Source: CAVYBY01 sp963766935
GTDB taxonomy: Bacteria > Actinomycetota > UBA4738 > HRBIN12
NCBI GenBank assembly: GCA_963766935.1
Contig: CAVYBY010000009.1
Coordinates: 209,365 to 273,364 of the forward strand
Reading direction: 5' to 3'
DNA: 64,000 nt
Position 1 is the first letter of the stretch. The number at the start of each line of letters is the position of its first letter. Of the stretch, positions 43,193 through 51,132 are shown piece by piece. Below the pieces are notes generated by a model. The model was not told the origin of the DNA, searched no databases, and saw only the letters and a list, made by a program, of their open reading frames with translations. Made by a program: the position numbers and the translations under genes.

Positions 43193-44431
43193 ATGACGTT
43201 GCGCAGGCCGCACGTGAAGAAGCTGCTCGCCTTCTTCATTGTCGAGACGTTGGGCGTCGTCTGGTTGCTGGCCCCGTCGTTCGCCGCAACCCCGCCGATC
43301 TCTTTGGATCAGCCCGCCTACCTGGGCGCGACGGTTCGGTTCACGGTGACCACGCCGACAACCGGGTCGATCAACCCGAAGTGCTTCCAGGGAACGACGC
43401 AGGTGTGGGGCGCGACCCAGAAAGCGAACACGTCGTTCCTCCTCGGCGGCACGTCGAGCAAGTGGAAGCAGCGCGGCGGCCCCGCGTCGTGCACCGCGGT
43501 GTGGTTCCAGCTCAAGAAGGGCGTGAAGACGACGCTCGGGACCATGTCGTTCCAGGCCGGCGCGACGAGCCCGTCGCCGACGGTCACGGTCTCACCCACC
43601 GAGACGGTGACGGTCTCACCCACCGAGACGGTGACGGTCTCACCCACCGAGACGGTCACGGTCTCACCGACCGACACGATCACCCCGACCCCGCCACCTG
43701 GATCCGCGCCTGTCGTGCTGGTGGTCCTCGAGAACACAGCGTTCTCGTCGATCGTGGGTCAAGCCCCCTGGCTCAACGCGTCGGCGGCGCAGGGGCGGCT
43801 TTTCACGAACTACGTCGCGCTCACGCACCCGTCCCTTCCCAACTACATCGCGTTCAGCTCCGGCGGGATCCAGGGGTGCATCAACGACATCGCCTGCACC
43901 CCGAACACGGTCACGGCGCCGTCGTTCTACGGGCAGCTCGAGGCCGCCGGCATCTCGTGGGCGAGCTACGCCGAGAACATGCCGGCCAATTGCCTGGGCA
44001 CGGACGTCGGCCCAAGGCCCAACAACTACATCGCCCATCACCAGCCCGTGGTCTATTTCACCGACGTGCACCAGGCATGTCTGATCAAGAGCGTGCCGCT
44101 GTCCCAGCTCAACCCTGCGGCGCTGCCGGCGTTCAGCTTCATCGAGCCGTCCAACGCGCACAACATGCACGACGGAACGGTCCAGCAGTCCGACGACTGG
44201 TTGCGCACGACGCTTCAACCGCTGATCGACGCAGGAGCCGAGCTCATCGTCACCGCCGACGAAGGCGTGACGACCAACCAGTTCGTGTACACGTTCGTCT
44301 CCGGCGGCGGTGTGACGCCGGCGACCGACGCGGCTGCGTACAACCACTACTCGCTGCTGGCCGGTCTCGAGGACCACTTCGGGCTGCCGCGGCTGGGCAG
44401 CGCGCAGACGGCCACGCCGCTCCCGATCTAG
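43193..44431 (+). CDS. Secreted phosphoesterase with Thr/Ser-Pro repeat linker
   Basis: The 412-residue exported enzyme is intact. ATG 43193 has an AAGGA site; an ATG at 43163 is the alternative. After a signal peptide (KKLLAFFIVETLGVVWLLAP) comes a beta domain of about 100 residues (AYLGATVRFTVTTPTTGSI), a repeat linker, and the phosphoesterase domain with VVLVVLENTAFSS, LTHPSLPNYIAFSSGG, IEPSNAHNMHDG and IVTADEG. Metal and nucleophile segments are in place, so it should be a secreted phospholipase C or acid phosphatase-like enzyme. It is the intact twin of the decayed gene at 39.4 kb. Confidence 0.88.
   Translation: MTLRRPHVKKLLAFFIVETLGVVWLLAPSFAATPPISLDQPAYLGATVRFTVTTPTTGSINPKCFQGTTQVWGATQKANTSFLLGGTSSKWKQRGGPASCTAVWFQLKKGVKTTLGTMSFQAGATSPSPTVTVSPTETVTVSPTETVTVSPTETVTVSPTDTITPTPPPGSAPVVLVVLENTAFSSIVGQAPWLNASAAQGRLFTNYVALTHPSLPNYIAFSSGGIQGCINDIACTPNTVTAPSFYGQLEAAGISWASYAENMPANCLGTDVGPRPNNYIAHHQPVVYFTDVHQACLIKSVPLSQLNPAALPAFSFIEPSNAHNMHDGTVQQSDDWLRTTLQPLIDAGAELIVTADEGVTTNQFVYTFVSGGGVTPATDAAAYNHYSLLAGLEDHFGLPRLGSAQTATPLPI
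43582..43677 (+). repeat. Four tandem 24-bp repeats encoding TVTVSPTE units
   Basis: Four nearly perfect 24-bp units encode the eight-residue repeat TVTVSPTE between the beta domain and the catalytic domain of the secreted phosphoesterase. The near identity suggests recent expansion and a variable-length linker. Confidence 0.88.
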
Positions 44432-44439
44432 TCACGCCC

Positions 44440-45042
44440 GTGAGCCTTCGCGTCGTGGGTGCGGGATTGCCCCGCACGGGCACGCACTCCCTCAAGGACG
44501 CGCTCGAGCGGTTGCTCGACGGGCGCTGCCATCACATGTCGGCGATCCCGGGGCATCCGTTCGATCTCGGCGCCGACTGGGCCGCGGCGTTGGCCGGCGG
44601 CGCCGTCGATTGGGATCAGGCACTGTCCGGGTATGTGGCGACGGTCGACTGGCCGGCCTCGATGTTCTGGCGCGAGCTGGCCGAGGCCAATCCGGACGCG
44701 GTAGTGGTCCTGTCCTCACGCGATTCCGCGCAGCAGTGGCTGGAGAGCGTCGAGGCGACGATCCTTCCCGTGGCGCGGATGGCGGTTGCGCCCGGCTGGA
44801 GTGAGGGCCGGGATCTCATCCGGCTGTTCGAGCGATTCGCGGGAACGGCGGACTGGGACGACCCGTCGACCCTGATGGACGCCTACGAGCGCCACAACGC
44901 CGAGGTCCGCGCGGCGGTTCCGCCCGGCCGGCTCGTGGACCGGCGAGCGACGGACGGATGGGAACCGATCTGCCGCGCGCTTGGCGTGGCGGTCCCCGCC
45001 GAGCCGTTCCCCTGGGTGAACAAACGGGAAGACTGGGGCTGA
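44440..45042 (+). CDS. Sulfotransferase-family protein
   Basis: The 200-residue protein has the P-loop-like PAPS site GLPRTGTHSLKDALERLL at the N-terminus and the later VVLSSRDSAQQW segment that binds the 3'-phosphate, both hallmarks of the short sulfotransferase family (Sulfotransfer_4). It should move sulfate from PAPS to an unknown acceptor. GTG 44440 begins eight bases after the phosphoesterase stop, so the two are probably co-transcribed. It is convergent with the large cyclase gene. Confidence 0.88.
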   Translation: MSLRVVGAGLPRTGTHSLKDALERLLDGRCHHMSAIPGHPFDLGADWAAALAGGAVDWDQALSGYVATVDWPASMFWRELAEANPDAVVVLSSRDSAQQWLESVEATILPVARMAVAPGWSEGRDLIRLFERFAGTADWDDPSTLMDAYERHNAEVRAAVPPGRLVDRRATDGWEPICRALGVAVPAEPFPWVNKREDWG

Positions 45043-45057
45043 CGACCTGGACGCGGA

Positions 45058-48000
45058 TCAGCCCCGGCGCCGGTCCAGCTGCTGCGACGATGCGTCGACC
45101 TCGGCCACCATCGCCTGGGCGCCGAGTTGTTCGAACGTCGCCTTGGCTCGATGGAACCGGTCGTCCGCTTCGGGGCGGCCCAGCCGGGTGAGGCATCGGC
45201 CGGCGCCGAGGAGTGCGTTGCCGGTCTCCAGCACGTGGCCGAACCCGGTCCAGCCGGTGATCGCTTCCACGTAGATCCGCGACGCGTGCTCGTACTCGCC
45301 GGCGGCCTCGGCCAGGGCGGCCCTGGCCGACAGCTCCGCCAGCCGGTGACGAAGCGTGAACGCGCGGGTTCGATCCAGGAACCGCTCCGCCATCGCCGGA
45401 TCGCCCCCGGCAATGCAGATTCGAACCAGGTCCGCGATGCATTGCTCGCGATACCAGTCGATGCGAACCCCGGTGGTCTGCTCCAGTTCTTCGAGCAGCC
45501 CAAGGGCCGAGGCGGAGTCTCCCGTGTGGAGCGACACGAGCGCCGACGCCACGAATGCCGGCACGAGGACCTGGGGATCCCGAATCGCCCGCGCCTCCGC
45601 GGCGAGCTCGGACGCCGCCGCAACCGCCGCCGCGCCGTCTCCTCTCCAGAGCAGAACCTGCGTCTTCCACGGCAGCGCGAGCGTCGTCGCGTAGCCGCCC
45701 GCGGCCTCCTTCGTGCGGCCGACGATTCCGTCGGCGACCTTCAGGAGCTCGTCCCACCGCCCGAGGTCGAACAACGGTCCGAGGCTCGTCGTGTGACATC
45801 CGACCAACATCTCGTCGAGCCCCCGACGCTCCGAGAGATCGGCTCCGGCCCGCGTGGCCACGAGCGCACGCTCCGGACCCTCGGACGCCCACTCGACCTC
45901 GGCCAGCATGACCAGGTCCCGCCCGTTCTCACGCGAGAGTCCGAGCCGCTCGGTGATCCCCACGGCTTCGCGGATGTCGTCGAGCCCGCCGAGATCGCCG
46001 AGATAGCACCGCGCCATGCCCCGGAACGAAAGCGCCCGCGGCCGCAGCCGGTCCGACGGCAGCGTCGCGACGAGCGCGAGCGATCGCTCCGACCACTCGA
46101 CCGCTTCCTCGAAATGCCCGGTGACGAGCCGTTCGGATGCGACCGACGAGTAGCAGCCGGCGAGCTCTGCTCCCGGCGGTTCCCGTTCGAGGACCTCGAC
46201 CGCCTCGGCCAGGCGGGCGCCCGAGCCCTCCGTGTTTCCCTGTTCCCACAAGACGGTGGCGAGCCAGTCGAGACACGCGCCCGCGCCTCGCAGGTCTCCG
46301 AGCTGCCGGAATCCGGCGAGCGCCTCTTCGTACAGCCCTTGCGACTCCTCGTAGCGCCCGGCGATGTACGCCGTCTCCGCCTTCTTTGCCTGCACCGCGG
46401 CCCGCGCGGGGTCGCCCGCGGGCAGGCCGCTCAGTGCCAGATCGAACCACGCTTCGGCGCTGGCCACGTCGAGATTCATGGCGCGATCCCCGGCCATCAC
46501 CCAGTAGCGCCGCGTGGCCGCTTGAAGCTCCGATGCTTCGATGCCGGCCGCCGTCGCCAGCTCTGTCGCCTGCTGATAGTGGTGCGCGAGCGTCTCCGCG
46601 TACTCCGAGACTCGCCCGGCCGCCATCTGCTCGATCCAGTTCGCCGCCGACACGTGCTTTTCTGCCCTGGGCTCGCGGGGAATCTGCCCGTAGGCGACGT
46701 CGCGGATCAGCCCGTGCGCGAACGCGTACTCCTGCTCGTTCTCGACCGACGAGATCCTCGAGGGCCGAACCAGGTCGTGGCGCGATAGCTCGTGCAGCGA
46801 CGCCCGCACCACTTCGGGGTCCGACCCACCGATCGCGACGAGGGCGCCCAGCCAGAAGACGCGCCCGACAACTGACGCGTCGTGCAGCAGCGACTTCTGG
46901 TCCGGCGGCAGCGAGTCCAGCCGGGCGGCGACGATCGCCTGGAGGGTCTCCGGAGGAGCGGGGTCGAGACCGTCGCCGGCACGGTCGATCAGCATGTGCG
47001 CGAACTCCTCGGCGAACAGCGGATTCCCACCGGCGCGCTCCAGCAACAGATCCCTCATCGCCGCCGGCGACTCGGCCGGGAGCAGCGACGAGATGAGTTG
47101 TTCGGTGTCCGCGTCGCCCAGCGGGGGAAGCGTGACGGTGCTCGAGTTGCGCTTGCCGCCTCCCCAATTCGGCGCGCGTTCGAACAGCTCCGGCCTGGCC
47201 GAACACAAGATCAGCATCGGAACGCCGCTGGACCACTCGAGCAGATGCTCCGCAAAGCCGAGCAGCGCGCCGTCGGCCCAATGCACGTCTTCGATCGCGA
47301 CGACGAGCGGGTTGCGGATCGCGATGGCTTCGAGGAACGAACGCCAGGCGCTGAACGTCTCGGTGCGGTCGGCCCCCTCGGCGCCCGGTTCGGCAAGCCC
47401 GATCAGCGGAGCGAGCCTCGCGCGGATCCACTCCTGCTCGGCGACGTCCTCGACGAGCGCGGCCACCGACTCGGTGAGCTTCTCGCGAGCCTCCTGTTCG
47501 TCGTCGGAATCGAGGATGCCGGCGTGCGCCTTCACGATCTGGCCGAGCGCCCAGAACGTGACGCCTTCCCCGTATGGCAGGCACCGCCCGTGGCGCCAGG
47601 CGATCAGCTCCGGTTGGTCGTCGAGATAGGCGAAGAACTCCTTGATCACGCGGCTCTTGCCGACGCCGGGCTCGCCCATCAACGTGACGAGCTGGACCGA
47701 AGGTTCGCGCACCGCGCGCGCGAAGGTTCGTTTCAGCACCTCGAGCTCGTCCTCGCGGTCAACGAGCGGCGTCGAGGCGCTGCGTTGCAGCTCCGCCCCG
47801 AACCGGCTGCGGGCCGATGTCGCGACCCAGACCTGGAGCGGCGACGCCTTGCCCTTGACCTTGACCGGCTCGAGCGTCTCGAAGTCGAACAGCTCCTCCG
47901 TGAGGCGATGGGTCCGCTCGCCGACGACGACCCCGCCGGTGGGGGCGATGCCTTGCAGTCGCGAGGCGGTGTTCACCACGTCGCCGACCGCGATGCCGCG

Positions 48001-48387
48001 CTTGTTGGAGTCCTCGCCGAGGGTCACGACGGCCTCGCCGGTCTCGACGCCGACCCGGACCGCCAGCGCCAGTCCCGGGTGCTCCTCGTTCAGCTCCTCG
48101 ATGGCGGGTGGGATACGAAGGGCGCTCAGGACCGCTCGCTGCGCGTCGTCCTCACGCGCGACCGGGGCACCGTAGACGGCCATGACGGCGTCGCCGATGA
48201 ATTTCTCGACCGTGCCGCCGAACCGCTCGATCTCGCGGACGACCCGGGCGTAATAGACGGCGAGGGCGTCCTGGACGTCCTCGGGGTCGGCCAGGTCGAA
48301 CGTGGCGGTGAATCCGACGAGGTCGCAGAAGAGGATCGTGACGACCTTTCGTTCCACCCGCTCGCCCACGAGGCGGAGTCTAGGCAC
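45058..48387 (-). CDS. Class III cyclase fused to AAA-type ATPase and TPR domain
   Basis: This 1109-residue cytoplasmic signalling protein begins with a class III cyclase domain (about residues 10-190; VTILFCDLVGFTA and KFIGDAVMAVYGAP carry both metal Asp, and VVNTASRLQGIAP carries the Asn-Arg pair). A STAND/AAA ATPase follows with Walker A MGEPGVGKSRV (about 247) and Walker B VVAIEDVHWAD, then a long helical TPR array for ligand or partner binding. GTG 48387 has an AAAGGGG site; GTG 48369 is the alternative. It is divergent from the RiPP-like peptide gene with 63 bases between the starts, so it may control that gene or be controlled with it. Confidence 0.9.
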   Translation of the reverse strand: MPRLRLVGERVERKVVTILFCDLVGFTATFDLADPEDVQDALAVYYARVVREIERFGGTVEKFIGDAVMAVYGAPVAREDDAQRAVLSALRIPPAIEELNEEHPGLALAVRVGVETGEAVVTLGEDSNKRGIAVGDVVNTASRLQGIAPTGGVVVGERTHRLTEELFDFETLEPVKVKGKASPLQVWVATSARSRFGAELQRSASTPLVDREDELEVLKRTFARAVREPSVQLVTLMGEPGVGKSRVIKEFFAYLDDQPELIAWRHGRCLPYGEGVTFWALGQIVKAHAGILDSDDEQEAREKLTESVAALVEDVAEQEWIRARLAPLIGLAEPGAEGADRTETFSAWRSFLEAIAIRNPLVVAIEDVHWADGALLGFAEHLLEWSSGVPMLILCSARPELFERAPNWGGGKRNSSTVTLPPLGDADTEQLISSLLPAESPAAMRDLLLERAGGNPLFAEEFAHMLIDRAGDGLDPAPPETLQAIVAARLDSLPPDQKSLLHDASVVGRVFWLGALVAIGGSDPEVVRASLHELSRHDLVRPSRISSVENEQEYAFAHGLIRDVAYGQIPREPRAEKHVSAANWIEQMAAGRVSEYAETLAHHYQQATELATAAGIEASELQAATRRYWVMAGDRAMNLDVASAEAWFDLALSGLPAGDPARAAVQAKKAETAYIAGRYEESQGLYEEALAGFRQLGDLRGAGACLDWLATVLWEQGNTEGSGARLAEAVEVLEREPPGAELAGCYSSVASERLVTGHFEEAVEWSERSLALVATLPSDRLRPRALSFRGMARCYLGDLGGLDDIREAVGITERLGLSRENGRDLVMLAEVEWASEGPERALVATRAGADLSERRGLDEMLVGCHTTSLGPLFDLGRWDELLKVADGIVGRTKEAAGGYATTLALPWKTQVLLWRGDGAAAVAAASELAAEARAIRDPQVLVPAFVASALVSLHTGDSASALGLLEELEQTTGVRIDWYREQCIADLVRICIAGGDPAMAERFLDRTRAFTLRHRLAELSARAALAEAAGEYEHASRIYVEAITGWTGFGHVLETGNALLGAGRCLTRLGRPEADDRFHRAKATFEQLGAQAMVAEVDASSQQLDRRRG

Positions 48388-48450
48388 GCCTTGACCCCTT
48401 TCGCCGCAGGGGCGTACGGTCGCCGTGCCCGCATCACAGGGGGTTTGAAG
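48388..48450. promoter_or_regulatory. Divergent intergenic region with ribosome site of the peptide gene
   Basis: This 63-base region lies between the cyclase start and the small peptide ATG and must hold both promoters. On the plus strand AGGGGG at 48438-48443 is a good ribosome site seven bases before the ATG. No dyad or riboswitch-like structure is evident. Confidence 0.6.
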
Positions 48451-48678
48451 ATGCAGGAGGAGAAGAAGCTCACCGATTTCCTGAACAGCCTCGTCGAGGA
48501 TCCGGCCCGGGAGCTGCTGTTCGACAAAGAGCCCGTCGCGGTCATGAGCGAGTTCGGCCTCAGCGAGGTGCACCAGGCCCTGCTGCTGGAGGGCACGCTT
48601 GCGGAGATTCGCGAAGCCATCGAACGGGAGATGCCCTCGGACGCGCCGGTCGTCATCTTCATGATCAAGATGAAGTAG
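48451..48678 (+). CDS. Putative split-borosin precursor peptide
   Basis: The peptide has 75 residues. Residues 1-60 are acidic and helical (KLTDFLNSLVEDPARELLF, then PVAVMSEFGLSEVHQALL and LAEIREAIERE), a pattern like the helical borosin-binding domain of split borosin precursors and the LigA-type helical domain. The last ten residues change sharply to a hydrophobic, beta-prone tail, PVVIFMIKMK (66-75), as expected for a core peptide to be backbone N-methylated. AGGGGG at 48438-48443 supports the ATG. The methyltransferase gene starts 12 bases after the stop. No protease or transporter gene is adjacent. The borosin reading rests on my recall of the family and is inference. Confidence 0.7.
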   Translation: MQEEKKLTDFLNSLVEDPARELLFDKEPVAVMSEFGLSEVHQALLLEGTLAEIREAIEREMPSDAPVVIFMIKMK

Positions 48679-48690
48679 CCCCGCGGCCGG

Positions 48691-49413
48691 ATGGGGTCGC
48701 TCACCATCGTCGGCGCGGGAATCCGCCCCGGGTTGCACACCACGCAGGAAGCGCGCGTGCGGATCGAGCAGGCGAGCAAGGTCTTGTATCTGCTTGCCGA
48801 GCAGGCGCCGACAGCGTGGATCGAGAAGCTGAACGCGTCCGCGGAATCACTCGCGCCCGTGTATCAGCCGGAGCGGGATCACGCCGAGGTGTACGAGGCG
48901 TTGGTCGCCGCGATGCTCGAGTGGGTCCGCCGCGGCGACGACGTGTGCGTGGTGACCTACGGAAACCCCGCCGTGTTCGACCAGTCGAGCCACGAGGCGG
49001 TCAGGCGCGCCCGAGCCGAAGGGTTCCCGGCGAAGATCCTGCCGGGCATCTCGGCACTGGATTGTCTCTTCGTCGACCTGGGCCTGGATCCCGGCAAGGA
49101 CGGGCTCCAGTGCTTCGACGCGACCGATTTCCTCGAGCTCGGCAAGGTCCCCGACCCGGGCGTCCCGTTGGTGCTCTGGCAGATCAGCGTGATCGGCGAC
49201 ACGAAGACGGGCGGGACGGTCAATCGCGAGGGTCTGCGGTCGCTGGGCGAACGTCTCGCGGAGTTCTACGGCGATGACCACGAGGTGATCGTCTACGAGG
49301 CGACGCCGTTCCCCGCCGGGCGCCCGTTGATCGAGCCGTGCCTGCTGAAGGGACTGACCGACGCACCGGTGACCGGCCTGTCGACACTGTACGTTCCGCC
49401 GCGCGCTACTTGA
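48691..49413 (+). CDS. Tetrapyrrole-methylase-fold methyltransferase, split-borosin N-methyltransferase-like
   Basis: The 240-residue SAM-dependent enzyme resembles the alpha-N-methyltransferases of split borosins such as SonM, which methylate the peptide backbone. The cofactor loop is VGAGIRPG (7-14). Characteristic segments are AWIEKLNASAESL (42-54), VYEALVAAML (67-76), FPAKILPGISALDCLFVDLG and LVLWQISVIGD, then DHEVIVYEA near the end. Compared with the canonical enzymes as I recall them, YGNPAVF (90-96) replaces YGHPGVF, and the Arg four residues before the catalytic-type Tyr68 is His64. Its partner peptide lies directly upstream. The last 8 bases overlap the convergent CNB gene. General methylase fold: firm. 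Borosin role: probable. Confidence 0.78.
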   Translation: MGSLTIVGAGIRPGLHTTQEARVRIEQASKVLYLLAEQAPTAWIEKLNASAESLAPVYQPERDHAEVYEALVAAMLEWVRRGDDVCVVTYGNPAVFDQSSHEAVRRARAEGFPAKILPGISALDCLFVDLGLDPGKDGLQCFDATDFLELGKVPDPGVPLVLWQISVIGDTKTGGTVNREGLRSLGERLAEFYGDDHEVIVYEATPFPAGRPLIEPCLLKGLTDAPVTGLSTLYVPPRAT

Positions 49414-49795
49414 CCGTCCGCTCGCGCACCGCGTCGCAGATCTGCTCGGCGATGGCCGGCATCTCCTCGCGCATCTCGTGGAAGTTGGGCGCGAACATCA
49501 CGATCGCGCGGACCGGCGTCGTGGCCGTCACCGTGGCCGTGCGCCGGTCGTGCTCCATCAGCGCGAGCTCGCCGAAGAAGTCGCCGGGCCCCAGGTCGGC
49601 GATGTGCCGGTCGTCCCGGCGGACCTCGACGTTCCCTTCGAGCAGCACGAAGAACTCATGGGCGAACCTGCCTTGCTCGATCAAGTTGTAGCCGGCCGGT
49701 TCGTCGATCTCATCGGCCCAGCTACCGACCCGATTCCGGTCCTTCTTCGAGAGACCGGCGAACAGCGGCACCTCGTTCAGCTTCTTCGCGTCCAC
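49406..49795 (-). CDS. Stand-alone cyclic-nucleotide-binding domain protein
   Basis: This is a 129-residue CNB domain without HTH or kinase. The beta-roll shows NLIEQGRFAHEFFVLLEG, and the phosphate-binding cassette is GDFFGELALMEHDRRTATV, which keeps the Glu and Arg that contact cAMP/cGMP. A short helical end follows (HEMREEMPAIAEQICDAV). It could sense the product of the nearby large cyclase or the cyclase at 12.4 kb and act through a partner. It is convergent with the methyltransferase. Confidence 0.9.
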   Translation of the reverse strand: MDAKKLNEVPLFAGLSKKDRNRVGSWADEIDEPAGYNLIEQGRFAHEFFVLLEGNVEVRRDDRHIADLGPGDFFGELALMEHDRRTATVTATTPVRAIVMFAPNFHEMREEMPAIAEQICDAVRERTVK

Positions 49796-49883
49796 GGCTT
49801 CCCTCCCCTGCGAGCCTCCGACGCATCGTCACATACGAGGCGGCCGGGGGCCATCGTGCAGGCCGGGCGACCGCTGTCGCCGG

Positions 49884-50408
49884 CTACAGGTAGTTGACGC
49901 GCGCGAGAAGCGACGCTTGTGGTCTCCCGACGTCGGCGGCCGCCCAGCCGACGAAGCCCTTGGGCGGGCCGAAGTAGACAAGGATTTCCTCCTCGCGCGG
50001 CGATGCCGGAATCAATCCGCCGTCGACTCGCCATCCCGAGCCGGTCCCTGGGATCAACGCCGCGCACGGAGCGCGAAGCGCTCGGGCTCCAGCGGCTCGA
50101 AGCCGTCTCGCTTCCACCCGGCACCTGGTGTACGAGGCCGTTCCGCCCATCAACGTGCGCATGGGAAGGACGATATCCGCCGCGTCCGTCGCAGGGACCT
50201 CGATCGCCCACAACGCGCGCTCGACGCCCTCGAGATCGGCGGGATCGCGGATCTCCTCGTGGCGCAGGAACTCCGCCCACGCGCCGTCGGGAGTCCCAGC
50301 GAGATAGTGAGCCGGCCCTTCCCCCGCCCCGTGCCACCTCGCCGCGGGCTGGTCACGGTCTTCCCACAGGAACGGGACGCGGGGATCCGCGTTCCGAAAC
50401 AGGATCAC
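49884..50408 (-). CDS. RES-domain toxin (NAD+-degrading)
   Basis: RES toxins act as NAD+ phosphorylases or glycohydrolases and stop growth by draining NAD+. In this 174-residue protein, RWHGAGEGPAHYLAGTPDGA and WAEFLRHEE supply the Arg, Tyr and Glu of the active site, and the C-terminal ILVYFGPPKGFVGWAA fits the fold. The ATG overlaps the stop of the antitoxin gene (ATGA), as in known RES/Xre modules, where the antitoxin is translated first. Confidence 0.85.
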   Translation of the reverse strand: MILFRNADPRVPFLWEDRDQPAARWHGAGEGPAHYLAGTPDGAWAEFLRHEEIRDPADLEGVERALWAIEVPATDAADIVLPMRTLMGGTASYTRCRVEARRLRAAGARALRAPCAALIPGTGSGWRVDGGLIPASPREEEILVYFGPPKGFVGWAAADVGRPQASLLARVNYL

Positions 50409-51016
50409 GTTGCCGGAGCGTGGGTGAGCCAGCCGGATAGCTCACGCACGCGCTTGGCATCGTCGCTCTCTGGGTCCCAGTCTCCCTCCAGCAGTTCCAC
50501 GGGAGCCATGCCCTCCAGCAGCTCGCGAGGTCTGTCGAACCAGCGCCTCACGCCAAACTCGTTGTATGCGCCTCGAAGATCGCCCACCACCCCGGACAGG
50601 AAGTGCGCACGGTTGGCGATGTCATCGGGCGGTGTGCGCTCTCGCGCCGCATACCTGCGAACGCTCGACTCGGAGATGCTCAGCAGGCGGGTGAGCAGCT
50701 CGGGCCCGAGAACCTCGAGGAGCGCCGGAAGCTCTCTGTTCGGCAGGGGCGAGTCCTCCAGTGCTTGGTGGAGTCGGCCGATCGTGTCGAGGAACGCTGA
50801 TCGGTTGCCCGCCGTCAACGGAACTGCCTGTCCGATTCCCTCATGGGCCAACATGGCGCCAAGGGTTGCCAGGCCCTCGGGGTCGGGATGGTCGATCGCG
50901 GGCGCCACGTCCTCGATGAGTCCCATGGCGTGAGCCGTCAGGATGAAACGCGCCCACGCTCCTCGGACCTCGTTGTCCTTCGCATCCTCCGCGGACCGGG
51001 GACGGGTTTTGCTCAT
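50405..51016 (-). CDS. Xre/MbcA-type antitoxin (DUF2384)
   Basis: This 203-residue partner of the RES toxin has an N-terminal helical region, a central HTH-like part (TRLLSISESSVRRYAARER) and the DUF2384 toxin-binding end (LRGAYNEFGVRRWFDRPREL, then GMAPVELLEGDWDPESDDA). It should bind the toxin and repress the operon. ATG 51016 is preferred; a TTG at 51022 would add two residues. The upstream 116 bases to the divergent cyanophycinase gene hold the promoter. Confidence 0.85.
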   Translation of the reverse strand: MSKTRPRSAEDAKDNEVRGAWARFILTAHAMGLIEDVAPAIDHPDPEGLATLGAMLAHEGIGQAVPLTAGNRSAFLDTIGRLHQALEDSPLPNRELPALLEVLGPELLTRLLSISESSVRRYAARERTPPDDIANRAHFLSGVVGDLRGAYNEFGVRRWFDRPRELLEGMAPVELLEGDWDPESDDAKRVRELSGWLTHAPAT

Positions 51017-51132
51017 GTCCAAATCATAGCCGTTCTGAGTCCGACGACTCGGGCGGTGGGCCTCCCCAAGATCGTAGGAGTCGGGTACGACAACGCACCG
51101 GTCGCGCCTCGGCCGGGGGCTACACTTGCGCG

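Noticed and set aside
43582..43677. Tandem repeats considered as a CRISPR-like array
   Set aside because: The 24-bp units are contiguous without spacers and encode an in-frame TVTVSPTE linker.
45127..48450. Long plus-strand frames across the cyclase/AAA gene
   Set aside because: They lack motifs and are antisense shadows of the minus-strand cyclase gene; only the last 75 codons of the frame ending at 48678 are real.
48451..48678. Peptide considered as the LigA subunit of an extradiol dioxygenase
   Set aside because: Only the helical pattern resembles LigA; there is no LigB or other aromatic-degradation gene nearby, and the hydrophobic tail next to a borosin-like methylase fits a precursor better.
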